Assembly (NCBI GenBank): GCA_023417315.1
Contig: JAEZFW010000017.1
Coordinates: forward strand, 1-64,000
Reading direction: 5' to 3'
From: Pseudomonadota bacterium
GTDB lineage: Bacteria; Pseudomonadota; Gammaproteobacteria; Steroidobacterales; Steroidobacteraceae
Length of the DNA: 64,000 nt
Below, piece after piece: positions 52,191-60,218 of this stretch. Position 1 is the first letter of the stretch. Each line of letters opens with the position of its first letter. The translations under genes and the position numbers were made by a program. The notes under the pieces are model-generated. The model did no database searches, was not told the origin of the DNA, and saw nothing but the letters and a program-made list of their open reading frames with translations.

Positions 52191-52294
52191 GTGACGGGTG
52201 ACGAGTGACGCGTGACGGGCAAGAACGAGACGGTCAGACGAATTGTCGGGCTTCTTGCTCGTCACGCGTCACTCGTCACCCGTCACCCGTCACG
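52191..52294. repeat. Near-perfect inverted heptad element between panB and the nucleoside kinase
   Basis: Left arm 52191-52225 has GTGACGG, GTGACGA, GTGACGC, GTGACGG then GCAAGAA. The right arm (52252-52294) is the inverse with only one mismatch over 35 bases, plus one more unit. GTCAGA lies at 52233-52238 in the loop. This is the best-preserved member of the family and would form a long RNA hairpin. Confidence 0.92.
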
Positions 52295-52298
52295 TGCC

Positions 52299-52964
52299 TC
52301 AAACGGCGCTCTTGAGCGGATTATAGAAATGCCGGCCGCGGCGGATACGGCACACCTGTTCCAAGAGCTGCGCGTAATCCTGTTCGTTGCTGACGAAGTC
52401 AGCTTGCGCAGCGTTGACGATCAATAGCGGCGAGGCGTCGTAGGCATGGAAGAAGCGCGCATACGCTTCCTGGAGCCGCTCGAGATAGCCGCGTTCGATT
52501 TGCTGCTCATAGCGAATTCCGCGCCGCTCGATGCGCTCGAGGAGCACATCGATAGGCGCCTGCAAGTAGATCACGAGATCGGGCACCGGTGCGTCGACAG
52601 CAAGGCGTGTATACACCTGCTCGTACAAAGCGAACTCTTCATCGTCGAGCGTGAGTCGCGCGAACAGCCGATCCTTGTCGATGAGGTAGTCCGCGATACG
52701 CACCATATCGAATAAATCGTGCTGACGAATGTCCTCGAGCTGACGCGTGCGCTGGAACAAGAAGAAGAGCTGCGTCTGCAGAGCCGCAGCACGAGGATTC
52801 TTGTAGAAGCGCTCGAGAAACGGATTGTCATCCGCTTGTTCGAGGATCAACTCGCTACCGAAGCTGCGCGCGAGACGTCGCGCCAAGCTCGTCTTGCCAA
52901 CGCCAATGGGTCCCTCGACGACGATCAATCGATGCGGCGTCGGCACGATGGTTTTTTCTGACAT
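52299..52964 (-). CDS. Deoxynucleoside kinase
   Basis: The 221-residue protein belongs to the dNK/dGK family: P-loop VEGPIGVGKTSLARRLA, the substrate region EQADDNPFLERFY, FLFQRTRQLEDI, and the lid arginine cluster RIERRGIRYEQQ. It phosphorylates deoxynucleosides for salvage, but the preferred base cannot be told. It sits in the folK-panB interval of a pcnB-folK-panB-panC cluster. ATG 52964 and 52970 are both possible. Confidence 0.9.
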   Translation of the reverse strand: MSEKTIVPTPHRLIVVEGPIGVGKTSLARRLARSFGSELILEQADDNPFLERFYKNPRAAALQTQLFFLFQRTRQLEDIRQHDLFDMVRIADYLIDKDRLFARLTLDDEEFALYEQVYTRLAVDAPVPDLVIYLQAPIDVLLERIERRGIRYEQQIERGYLERLQEAYARFFHAYDASPLLIVNAAQADFVSNEQDYAQLLEQVCRIRRGRHFYNPLKSAV

Positions 52965-53009
52965 GTTCAATGCGTTCGTGTACCGGTGCCGCGCTCTTCT
53001 TGATCGAGC

Positions 53010-53504
53010 TCACGCGAGCACCTGCAGGCCTTCACCGCTCGCACGCGCGGCGAGCTGCCTCACAACACCCATGCGAGGCAGGAGAAGGTCGGGAGCGATA
53101 TCGCGCAGAGGATACAGCACGAAGTTGCGCTCGGGGATTCCGGGGTGCGGAACGGTGAGATTCGTGTCGTCGATACTTACATCTGCATAAGCCAACAGAT
53201 CAAAGTCGATGAGGCGAGGGCCCCAACGTTGTACGGGCAGCGCGCGTCCGAGCTCTGTCTCGAGCCGTTTGAGCGTCGCGAGGAGCTCGTGCGGATCGAG
53301 TTGAGTGATGAGGCCCGCAGCGGCGTTGACGAAATCAGGTTGCACCACCGAGCCGAACGGCTTCGACACGTAGAGACGCGAGCGCGCGATGAGTTTCGTT
53401 TGCGCTAACGCGCTCAGCGCAACGAAGCCGCGTTCAACCTGTGCGTGAGGCTCAGAAAGATTACTGCCGAGCGCGACATAGGCCGGCGTCCAGATCGCGT
53501 TCAA
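53010..53504 (-). CDS. folK: 6-hydroxymethyl-7,8-dihydropterin pyrophosphokinase
   Basis: The 164-residue folate enzyme has YVALGSNLSEPHAQVE, the central PDFVNAAAGL and the HPPK signature RWGPRLIDFDLLAY, with HPGIPERNFVLYPL. It starts three bases after the pcnB stop, the usual pcnB-folK pairing. Confidence 0.97.
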   Translation of the reverse strand: MNAIWTPAYVALGSNLSEPHAQVERGFVALSALAQTKLIARSRLYVSKPFGSVVQPDFVNAAAGLITQLDPHELLATLKRLETELGRALPVQRWGPRLIDFDLLAYADVSIDDTNLTVPHPGIPERNFVLYPLRDIAPDLLLPRMGVVRQLAARASGEGLQVLA

Positions 53505-53507
53505 TTC

Positions 53508-54920
53508 TCAAGCGCTCGCGGCAGGCGGGCGCCTGCGTCGGCGGCGCCGCCGGCGGCCAGAGGGTTCGCGCACACCCTTCTCCGCTGGCTCGATCTTGAG
53601 CAGTCGATCTTCCGGCGACAGCGTCTGAATCTCGGTCCACCATTGTCCAAGCTCCGGATCCGCATCTCCTGCAGCGACGCGTAGCAGGAGAAAATCGTAG
53701 GCCGCCCGAAAACGCGGATGCTCGATAAGCCTAAGTGCGCGACGCCCTTCTCGGCGTTCGAATCGCGGTTGCAGCGCGATGATCTCCTTGAGCGGCAGGG
53801 TGAAGCGGCGGGGAATTGCGACTCGCGATTGCTGCCGCGAGGTGACGAGCTCGCAGGCAGCGAGGAGCTGCTGGAACTCAGCACCTTCCCGCTTCGGTGC
53901 GCGAGCCGCGGCGCGTTCGATCGCAGGCCACAGCAGCACCGCGAACAGAAACGTCGGCGTGACCGGCTTATCTTCTCGCACGCGGCTATCCGTTCCCTGC
54001 AACCCGAGATTGAGCAGCTTGATCGCAGCGCTCTGCGGCGCTTCGGCGTGAGCCTCTGCGAGATCTGGGAACAGGTGCTCGAGGATGTTGAGCTTCGTGA
54101 GCCACTCGAAGGCGGCCGCGGCGCTGCCCGCGAGGAACATCTTGTTCACCTCGTCGAACAATCGTGCGGGCGGCACCGCATCGAGCATCCATGCGAGCTT
54201 TGGAATTGGCGCAAGCGTGTCCGAATGAATCGAGAATCCGAGCTTCGCAGCGAAGCGAATCGCGCGAAGAATGCGCACCGGATCTTCGCGATAACGTGTT
54301 TCAGGATCGCCGATCAGGCGCAGCACGCGTGCGCGCGCATCCTCTACACCACCGACATAGTCCCAAACCGAGAAATCGCTGATGTTGTAGTAGAGCGCAT
54401 TCGCGGTGAAATCGCGCCGCCATACATCCTCTTCGATCGTGCCGTAGAGATTGTCGCGCAGAATGCGTCCACGCTCGTCGAGGACGCGATGGCCGCCCTC
54501 ATCGACGCTGTTGTCTTCATCGATCGGCGTGTGCGCCGCGCGAAAGGTTGCGACTTCGATGATCTCGTAGCCGAAGCGGACGTGCGCCAAATGAAAGCGT
54601 CGACCGATCAGACGGCAGTTACGAAAAAGCTGCTTCACCTGATCGGGATGCGCATTCGTCGCGACGTCGAAGTCCTTCGGATGCAGCCCGAGTAGCAGAT
54701 CGCGCACTGCGCCGCCGACGAGGAAGGCCTGATAGCCCGCCTCTTTCAGCCGGTAGAGCACTTTGAGAGCGTTCGACGAGATGTTTGCACGCGAGATCGG
54801 GTGCTCGTCTCGCGCGAAAACTCTAGGACTGCTCGCAGGATCGCCGGAAATGGAAGAATTCGTATGATTCAATAGCAAACGCCGCTTGAGCCAAAAAAGG
54901 CGCGCCGTATAATACCGCAC
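53508..54920 (-). CDS. pcnB: Poly(A) polymerase I
   Basis: The up to 470-residue protein adds 3' poly(A) to RNA and promotes decay. It has the class II nucleotidyltransferase head (LVGGAVRDLLLGLHPKDFDV), DFTANALYYNISD, the RDPVRILRAIRFAAKLGF motif and a basic C-terminus (GRRRRRRRRRPP). Similarity begins near residue 38 (RDEHPISRANIS), so the true start may be a TTG at 54872 rather than GTG 54920; the tRNA-Glu promoter overlaps the first codons of the long form. Confidence 0.95.
   Translation of the reverse strand: MRYYTARLFWLKRRLLLNHTNSSISGDPASSPRVFARDEHPISRANISSNALKVLYRLKEAGYQAFLVGGAVRDLLLGLHPKDFDVATNAHPDQVKQLFRNCRLIGRRFHLAHVRFGYEIIEVATFRAAHTPIDEDNSVDEGGHRVLDERGRILRDNLYGTIEEDVWRRDFTANALYYNISDFSVWDYVGGVEDARARVLRLIGDPETRYREDPVRILRAIRFAAKLGFSIHSDTLAPIPKLAWMLDAVPPARLFDEVNKMFLAGSAAAAFEWLTKLNILEHLFPDLAEAHAEAPQSAAIKLLNLGLQGTDSRVREDKPVTPTFLFAVLLWPAIERAAARAPKREGAEFQQLLAACELVTSRQQSRVAIPRRFTLPLKEIIALQPRFERREGRRALRLIEHPRFRAAYDFLLLRVAAGDADPELGQWWTEIQTLSPEDRLLKIEPAEKGVREPSGRRRRRRRRRPPAASA
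54886..54913 (+). promoter_or_regulatory. Sigma-70 promoter of tRNA-Glu
   Basis: A -35 TTGAGC (54886-54891) and a perfect -10 TATAAT (54908-54913) are separated by 16 bases, and the tRNA begins 53 bases after the -10. It lies over the 5' end of the divergent pcnB frame. Confidence 0.75.
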
Positions 54921-54965
54921 CCTCTACAAGGGCCCAGCATCAAACACGGGCCCGGCACTTACACC

Positions 54966-55021
<56 letters not shown>

Positions 55022-55041
<20 letters not shown>

Positions 55042-55087
55042 TTCACCTAGCGACAACGTCGCAAGTGAATGGCGCGCAGAGGGATTC
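55022..55087. repeat. Palindrome built on the tRNA-Glu 3' end
   Basis: Three nested complementary pairs make one imperfect hairpin: GAATCCCTCT (55022-55031) with AGAGGGATTC (55078-55087), GCGCCATTCAC (55036-55046) with GTGAATGGCGC (55065-55075), and GCGAC (55050-55054) with GTCGC (55058-55062). The tRNA T arm and acceptor strand form its left half, so the right half is an inverted copy of the tRNA 3' end. Confidence 0.8.
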
Positions 55088-55183
55088 CTGACCGAGTCGA
55101 GAGGGTTCGACAAAATCGTATGGAACGATTTTGGACAGCGATAGCTGGCGAACGCGCGCCGGCCAGGGACGGACTAGGCGCAT

Positions 55184-55203
55184 ATCCCTCTGGGAGCGCC
55201 ATT
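55184..55203. repeat. Direct copy of the last 18 bases of tRNA-Glu plus two flanking bases
   Basis: The 20 bases at 55024-55043 are repeated exactly at 55184-55203, ending in the same GCGCCATT. A direct repeat of a tRNA 3' end is what an integrated element leaves as attL/attR, but only 140 bases and no integrase gene lie between. In between are also a T-arm-like GAGGGTTCGA (55100-55109) and a 9-bp hairpin CAAAATCGT/ACGATTTTG (55111-55133). Confidence 0.6.
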
Positions 55204-55293
55204 GCGAACAACTCGTTTGGGCTCTTCGGGAGGGTGTCCCATCCCACCACTTCCTGCCAACAACTAGGTCGAGCTGCTCAAGCGACCTTCTTC

Positions 55294-55308
55294 CTAACCG
55301 CTAACCGC
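55294..55308. repeat. Short heptad repeat before the hypothetical gene
   Basis: Two exact copies of CTAACCG stand 40 bases upstream of the unknown gene; read on the minus strand they are GCGGTTA units like those after tdh. No second arm is evident. Confidence 0.5.
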
Positions 55309-55347
55309 TTCTGCTCGGCATAATGCGCGCAAAGAGCGGGGCCCCCT

Positions 55348-56109
55348 ATGACGCCAGCGGATCGCCGAATATCAGAGCTCATCGATAAGTGGCTCGTCAG
55401 CATCGACCTTCATCTTCAGTACGTGGAGCTGAGCGATGCCGCCTATGCGCGCGTGCAATCATGGCCAAAGCACGACCGTCCCACGCGTTGGGTACTCGAG
55501 GTGGCGCGGCAGAAAGTGCTCGAGCTCAAGCAACACGTCGAAACCCGACAGGCGATGGGCGATGGCAAATTCGCGGAATCGCTGGAGTTGATGGCGTTCC
55601 TAGCGAACCTTGTCGGCATTCAACACATACAAAGATTCGTTCCGCTCGCGGACCCGAACAAAGCGGAAGCATCGTCAGGAGTGTCTCAGACCGTGGAAGC
55701 ACCCACGATCGTTCGAACGGCCCCGCACCGGACGCGTCCCGCAGGTGACGATACGACACGCGAAATGCCGCGCTTGAAGGCGTCAGCCGCGCCTGCAAAG
55801 GCTGCGACTTCCACGAAGCCTCAAGTCGCCCCGAGGCCAGAAATCAAAGCGCCTTCGCGCGCATCAGCCAGCGCTCCGGCCCCATCTGCACAGACGAAGG
55901 GCTCGGGCAAACCGTCAGGCAGTCCGCCTGCAGGGGATCTACGCGGCAAGATCATTGCCGATGCCGTGCGCTTAATTAAATGGGGTAAGTCGTGGCACGA
56001 GCTCGCGGAGCTCATCGAGCGAATTGCGGATCGTCCATCCGCCGCGGAAATCCGAAAGGTGTTAAGAGCGAACCGCGCGGAAATCGAGGAGAAGGCACGG
56101 AAGAGCTGA
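55348..56109 (+). CDS. Hypothetical protein with helical ends and a disordered linker
   Basis: The 253-residue protein is not recognised. The N-terminal part (about 1-105) is predicted helical and contains WLVSIDLHLQYVELSDAAY and FAESLELMAFLANLVGIQHI. A linker (about 106-195) is rich in Ala, Pro, Ser and Lys and likely unstructured. The C-terminal part (about 196-253) is helical and charged (IIADAVRLIKWGKSWHELAE, ADRPSAAEIRKVLRANRAEI). No signal peptide or membrane helix is seen. It follows tRNA-Glu and precedes a candidate small RNA on the other strand. A role in binding nucleic acid or protein is possible but not shown. Confidence 0.75.
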   Translation: MTPADRRISELIDKWLVSIDLHLQYVELSDAAYARVQSWPKHDRPTRWVLEVARQKVLELKQHVETRQAMGDGKFAESLELMAFLANLVGIQHIQRFVPLADPNKAEASSGVSQTVEAPTIVRTAPHRTRPAGDDTTREMPRLKASAAPAKAATSTKPQVAPRPEIKAPSRASASAPAPSAQTKGSGKPSGSPPAGDLRGKIIADAVRLIKWGKSWHELAELIERIADRPSAAEIRKVLRANRAEIEEKARKS

Positions 56110-56127
56110 GGCGTCTCCGCTCTCCCC

Positions 56128-56157
56128 AAAAAAAAGGCCGGGCACAAAGACCCGGCC
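56128..56157 (-). terminator. Rho-independent terminator facing left
   Basis: GGCCGGG (56136-56142) and CCCGGCC (56151-56157) form a 7-bp stem with an 8-base loop. The eight A residues at 56128-56135 become a perfect T tract on the minus strand only, so the terminator serves leftward transcription although no leftward protein gene precedes it. Confidence 0.85.
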
Positions 56158-56246
56158 AATCAGGGGGATTCGACACACCGCAGACGCTCTGCGGCGCAAC
56201 ACAACCTTTGCAAGTCCGTGATCTCAGGGGCTGATCGCGTTTTTGC
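56128..56246 (-). ncRNA. Candidate small RNA (about 119 bases)
   Basis: The terminator at 56128-56157 is preceded on the minus strand by a promoter-like pair: -35 TTGTGC (56277-56282), 17-base spacer, -10 TATATT (56254-56259). A transcript starting near 56246 would be about 119 bases, with an internal CCGCAG/CTGCGG hairpin (56178-56194) and no credible open frame. The layout is that of an Hfq-type small RNA. No known family is recognised. Confidence 0.5.
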
Positions 56247-56826
56247 AGTGCCAAATATACCGACTGCTGCCCCGCAGCACAAGTGGACTTTGGGCCTAGA
56301 CGGGCGCGCTCTGCGCCAACGGCCTCGATACCGCTCGACCGACTAGGCGTGGCGCTCGCCTCGGCACGGTAGCTCGCTCACACCGTTTGAGCCCGTACCT
56401 CATGTGACCCTTCCCGAAGCACAAACTGCTCGCTCTCCGCTTCGCTCACCGGCGCAGTGCGTCTGACACCGTCAATCCCTAAGCCTGGATCCCGGCCTTC
56501 GCCGGATGACGCCCTCGTCTAGGGGGCGAAGCTCTGATGAGATGGCGACGACGCGGCTACCCAAGGCCAGTCGTGGACCGCCCGTCAGCGCGAGCCGCCC
56601 ACCGCCTTGAATTCACCTCCCTTGCTAGACAAAATTCGGGGCCGCGCGCGCAGCATCGAAGGGCAGCACGGACTGCTGGAGCTGCGATCCGCGCTTTGGA
56701 TGCGATCGCCGCGACAAAACGAACGACTCGCGAGCATCTTTCAATGTCGAAGAGCTCTGAGGTTCTACCAGAGGGAACTGGCAATGCGCATCGCAGTCAC
56801 AGGACACATTTCCCGAAAGGCGCACC
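56158..56826. other. Gene-free region before the ABC operon
   Basis: About 670 bases without a credible protein gene. Besides the candidate small RNA and its promoter it contains a REP-like sequence (56484-56511) and a short GGCGC/GCGCC hairpin near 56309. The short open frames here have atypical composition and no motifs. The promoter of the ABC transporter operon should lie near its right end, but no strong match is visible. Confidence 0.6.
56484..56511. repeat. REP-like dispersed repeat
   Basis: CCTGGATCCCGGCCTTCGCC and the following GGATGACG match a short palindromic repeat found in many proteobacterial genomes. Its core hairpin is CCGGC/GCCGG with a 4-base loop (56492-56505). Confidence 0.6.
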
Positions 56827-57573
56827 ATGATTGAAATCAGTCATCTGACGAAGCGTTACGGTGCCTTGACGGCCGTCGACGATATCTCGTTCAACGTCGA
56901 AGCCGGACAAGTGCTGGGCTTTCTCGGGCCGAACGGCGCGGGCAAGTCCACGACGATGAAAATGATTACGGGGTTCTTATCCCCAACCGCGGGTTCCGTC
57001 CGAGTCTGCGGGCACGACGTCGAGAGTGCTCCGCTCGCGGCGAAATCATGCATGGGCTATTTGCCCGAAGGCGCACCCTCTTACGCCGAGATGTCCGTGA
57101 GAGCGTTCCTCGAGTTCATCGCGGATGTGCGCGGACTGACGGGCGAGCGCAGACGCGCACGACTCGATGATGTGATCGCTCGGCTCGACCTGAGCCGTGT
57201 GCTCGAGCAAGCGATCGAGACGCTATCGAAAGGCTTTCGCCGACGCGTCGGCCTTGCTCAAGCATTGCTCCACGATCCACAAGTATTGATCCTCGACGAG
57301 CCGACGGATGGCCTCGATCCCAATCAGAAACACGAGGTCCGCGCCCTCATCAACGCGATGTCGAAAGAAAAGATCATCGTGATCTCGACTCACATTCTCG
57401 AAGAGGTTGACGCAGTGTGTAACCGCGCCATCATCATCGCGGGCGGCAAGATCCTCGCCGACGATACGCCGAAGGGCCTGGCCGCGCGCGCGCCATCCGG
57501 CAAGCTCGATGATGTCTTCCGCCAAGTCACGATGGGCGTGAAGCCGACGCAGAAGGAGCTCGCCCATGCATAA
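56827..57573 (+). CDS. ABC transporter ATP-binding protein (GldA-like)
   Basis: The 248-residue ATPase has Walker A GFLGPNGAGKSTTMKMITG, Q-loop region MGYLPEGAPSY, signature LSKGFRRRVGLAQAL and Walker B LILDEPTDGLDPNQ with the switch histidine STH. It is most like the ABC-2 exporter ATPases named GldA or NatA. Its stop overlaps the permease start by eight bases. With the next three genes it forms one tight operon. Confidence 0.92.
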   Translation: MIEISHLTKRYGALTAVDDISFNVEAGQVLGFLGPNGAGKSTTMKMITGFLSPTAGSVRVCGHDVESAPLAAKSCMGYLPEGAPSYAEMSVRAFLEFIADVRGLTGERRRARLDDVIARLDLSRVLEQAIETLSKGFRRRVGLAQALLHDPQVLILDEPTDGLDPNQKHEVRALINAMSKEKIIVISTHILEEVDAVCNRAIIIAGGKILADDTPKGLAARAPSGKLDDVFRQVTMGVKPTQKELAHA

Positions 57574-58300
57574 CGTGCGCGCAATTTTTCGGCGGGAGTT
57601 CGCGAGCTACTTCGCCACTCCGCTCGCGTTCGTTTTCATCGTGATCTTCCTGCTGCTCGCAGGCGTCTTCGCTTTCTACTTGGGCGGCTTCTATGAGCGG
57701 GGTCAAGCCGATCTCGCCCCGTTCTTTACTTACCACCCTTGGCTGTATCTCTTCCTCATCCCTGCCCTATCGATGCGCTTGTGGGCTGAAGAGCGCAAAT
57801 CGGGCAGCATCGAGCTGCTGATGACCTTGCCGGTCACCATCTGGCAAGCCGTGCTTGGCAAATACCTCGCCGCCTGGTGTTTCGCAGGCGTTGCGCTCGC
57901 GCTCACGTTCCCTATGTGGATCACGGTGAACTATCTGGGAGAACCCGACAACGGCGCGATTCTCGCGGGGTATATCGGCAGCTTCCTGATGGCAGGCGGA
58001 TTGCTCGCAATCGGTGCATGCCTATCTGCCGCGACCCGCAATCAGGTGATCGCATTCATCTTCACTGTCGTGATTTGCTTCGGATTCCTGCTTGCAGGAT
58101 TTCCGCTCGTTCTGAATTTATTCGAGAGCTGGGCGCCGCAAGCCGTCGTGGATGCGATCGCATCGCTCTCGTTCCTCACGCATTTCGGCTCGATCTCCAA
58201 GGGCGTGATCGACCTGCGCGATTTGTTGTACTTCGGCACGGTGATCGCCGCTTGGCTTGCTGCGAACGTGATCGTGCTCGAGATGAAGAAGGCGGACTGA
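57566..58300 (+). CDS. ABC-2 type permease (GldF-like)
   Basis: The 244-residue protein has six transmembrane helices and starts MHNVRAIFRREFASYFATPL, with the EERKSGSIELLMTLPV motif of ABC-2 permeases. It pairs with the ATPase just upstream. The next gene begins two bases after its stop. Confidence 0.9.
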   Translation: MHNVRAIFRREFASYFATPLAFVFIVIFLLLAGVFAFYLGGFYERGQADLAPFFTYHPWLYLFLIPALSMRLWAEERKSGSIELLMTLPVTIWQAVLGKYLAAWCFAGVALALTFPMWITVNYLGEPDNGAILAGYIGSFLMAGGLLAIGACLSAATRNQVIAFIFTVVICFGFLLAGFPLVLNLFESWAPQAVVDAIASLSFLTHFGSISKGVIDLRDLLYFGTVIAAWLAANVIVLEMKKAD

Positions 58301-58301
58301 C

Positions 58302-60209
58302 ATGGCAAACCGCACCCACACCGTAGGCAAGCGTACTTACGGCGCCGGCGCCCTTCTCGCGCTCGCCGTGCTGTTCATCGGCGTGACGATTCTGATCACG
58401 TTCTTGTTTCGAGGCGCACGCATCGATCTGACGGAGAGCAAACTCTATTCGATCTCCGAGGGTACCGAGCGCATCGTCGAAGGTCTCGATGAGCCGGTGA
58501 ACCTTTATTTCTTCTTCTCGCAGGAAGCGAGCACACAATCGCCGCAACTTCGAGCATACGCGCAGCGTGTGCGCGAATTGCTCGAAGAGATCAGCGAGCG
58601 CTCGAGCGGCAAACTGCGGCTCAGCATCATCGATCCGGAGCCGTTCTCCGAGGATGAGGATCGAGCCGCCGAGTTCGGCCTCTCCGCGGTTCCCGTCAAC
58701 GCAAGCGGCGAGTCGCTCTACTTCGGTCTCGCAGGCACGAACTCGACGGATGGACGCGAGATCATCAGCTTCTTCCAACCCGACAAAGAAGAATTTCTGG
58801 AGTACGACGTCGCGAGCTTGATCTATCGGCTCGGCAATCCCGAGCGAGCGAAGGTGGGGCTCATGTCGAGCCTTCCCGTCGACGCGTCGTTCGATCAGAT
58901 GAGCGGCCGCATGCAAGAAGGCTGGGCGAGCATCGCGCAGCTTCACGAATTGTTCGACGTGCGCGCTCTCGCAACCAGCGTGACCTCGATCGACGATGAG
59001 ATCGACGTGCTGCTCTTGGTCCACCCCAAAGATCTTGCACCGGCGACCCTTTATGCGATCGATCAATTCATCATGCGAGGCGGCAAGCTTATCGCGTATC
59101 TCGACCCACAAGCCGAGAACGACACTTCGGGCGCGCAAATGGGGATCCCGATGGGGCCGCGTGCCTCGTCGTTGGGACCGCTCCTCGATGCGTATGGCGT
59201 TGAGTTCGACTCGAGCCAAGTGCTCGGCGACCGCGAGCTCGGGCTGACAGTAGCGCTGCGCCAAGGTCAACCGCCGTCGCAGCACATCGCGATCATCGGC
59301 CTGAATCGCTCGAGCATGAACTCTCAAGATGTCGTCACCGCGGCGCTGGACACTGTGAATGTGATGACCGCAGGTTCGCTCAAGAAAAAGGACGACGCGC
59401 AGATCGAGTTTGAGCCGTTGCTGCAATCGAGCACGAATGCGGCGCTCATCCCAGCCAGCCGCATGGCGTTCTTGCAAGACAGCGATGCGCTGCTCGAAGG
59501 GTTCAAAGCGAGCGGCGAGCGCTACACGGTCGCTGCGCGCGTGCGGGGCAAGCTCAAGTCGGCCTATCCGGCCGGCAAGCCCGATACTGGCGAAGGCGGC
59601 AGTGATGCAGCTCAACACCGGGCGGAGACGGCTGAGGATGCGAACCTCATCCTCATCGCCGACACCGACGTGCTCTCCGATCCTTTATGGATTCGCGCGC
59701 AGAACGTGTTCGGCCAGCGCTTTGCGGTCGCATGGGCGAACAACGGCGATTTCATCGCAAACGTGCTCGACAACTTGGCGGGGAGCAGCGATCTCATCAG
59801 CATTCGGGGCCGTCAGAGCTTCTTCCGACCGTTCACGAAGGTGGATGAGCTGCGTCGCCAGGCTGACGATCAGTTGCGCGCGAAGGAGCAAGAGCTCGAC
59901 CAAGAGCTACGCGAAACCGAACGTAAGCTCGCCGATCTCGAAGCCGGACGCAACACTCAAGGTTCGCTCGTGCTTTCGCCCGAGCAAGAAGCGGAGCTCG
60001 AGCGCTTTCAGCAGGAGCGTGTACGCATCCGCAAGGAGCTACGCGACGTGCGTCGCAGTCTCGATCTGGAGATCGAGCGGCTCGGTACGACGCTCAAGGT
60101 ACTCAACATCGCACTCGTTCCGGCGCTGATCGCGATCGCCGCGATCCTCTTGGCGGTTGCCCGTCGGCGCCGGCTGATCGCTGGCCGCGCGGCGGCACGT
60201 ACGGCGTGA
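58302..60209 (+). CDS. GldG-like ABC-type auxiliary protein
   Basis: The 635-residue protein has an N-terminal transmembrane helix (about 15-37), a large periplasmic region (about 40-520) of the ABC_transp_aux/GldG type (RIDLTESKLYSISEGTERIV, LLLVHPKDLAPATLYAIDQF, GGKLIAYLDPQAE), a coiled coil (about 515-590, rich in Glu, Arg and Leu) and a C-terminal transmembrane helix (about 600-622). GldG homologues accompany GldA/GldF in Bacteroidetes gliding but also occur in non-gliding proteobacteria, where their cargo is unknown. Confidence 0.88.
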   Translation: MANRTHTVGKRTYGAGALLALAVLFIGVTILITFLFRGARIDLTESKLYSISEGTERIVEGLDEPVNLYFFFSQEASTQSPQLRAYAQRVRELLEEISERSSGKLRLSIIDPEPFSEDEDRAAEFGLSAVPVNASGESLYFGLAGTNSTDGREIISFFQPDKEEFLEYDVASLIYRLGNPERAKVGLMSSLPVDASFDQMSGRMQEGWASIAQLHELFDVRALATSVTSIDDEIDVLLLVHPKDLAPATLYAIDQFIMRGGKLIAYLDPQAENDTSGAQMGIPMGPRASSLGPLLDAYGVEFDSSQVLGDRELGLTVALRQGQPPSQHIAIIGLNRSSMNSQDVVTAALDTVNVMTAGSLKKKDDAQIEFEPLLQSSTNAALIPASRMAFLQDSDALLEGFKASGERYTVAARVRGKLKSAYPAGKPDTGEGGSDAAQHRAETAEDANLILIADTDVLSDPLWIRAQNVFGQRFAVAWANNGDFIANVLDNLAGSSDLISIRGRQSFFRPFTKVDELRRQADDQLRAKEQELDQELRETERKLADLEAGRNTQGSLVLSPEQEAELERFQQERVRIRKELRDVRRSLDLEIERLGTTLKVLNIALVPALIAIAAILLAVARRRRLIAGRAAARTA

Positions 60210-60218
60210 GGTCCGAAC

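Noticed and set aside
593..52294. CRISPR arrays, considered for the tandem repeats
   Set aside because: Units are 7-9 bases, contiguous and without spacers, and no cas gene is present.
51094..54695. Long plus-strand frames opposite panB/panC (366 codons) and pcnB (325 codons)
   Set aside because: Antisense shadows with low-complexity Arg/Glu/His composition; the minus-strand genes are certain.
55047..55250. A 67-codon minus-strand frame over the tRNA-Glu 3' copy
   Set aside because: It translates tRNA-derived fragments and hairpins; such frames are common misannotations near tRNAs.
55992..56254. Short frames on both strands over the terminator and the candidate small RNA
   Set aside because: They run through the terminator stem and have no ribosome-binding site or conserved composition.
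58176..59618. A 480-codon open frame opposite the gldG-like gene
   Set aside because: Antisense shadow; the plus-strand gene has clear family motifs, membrane helices and operon spacing.
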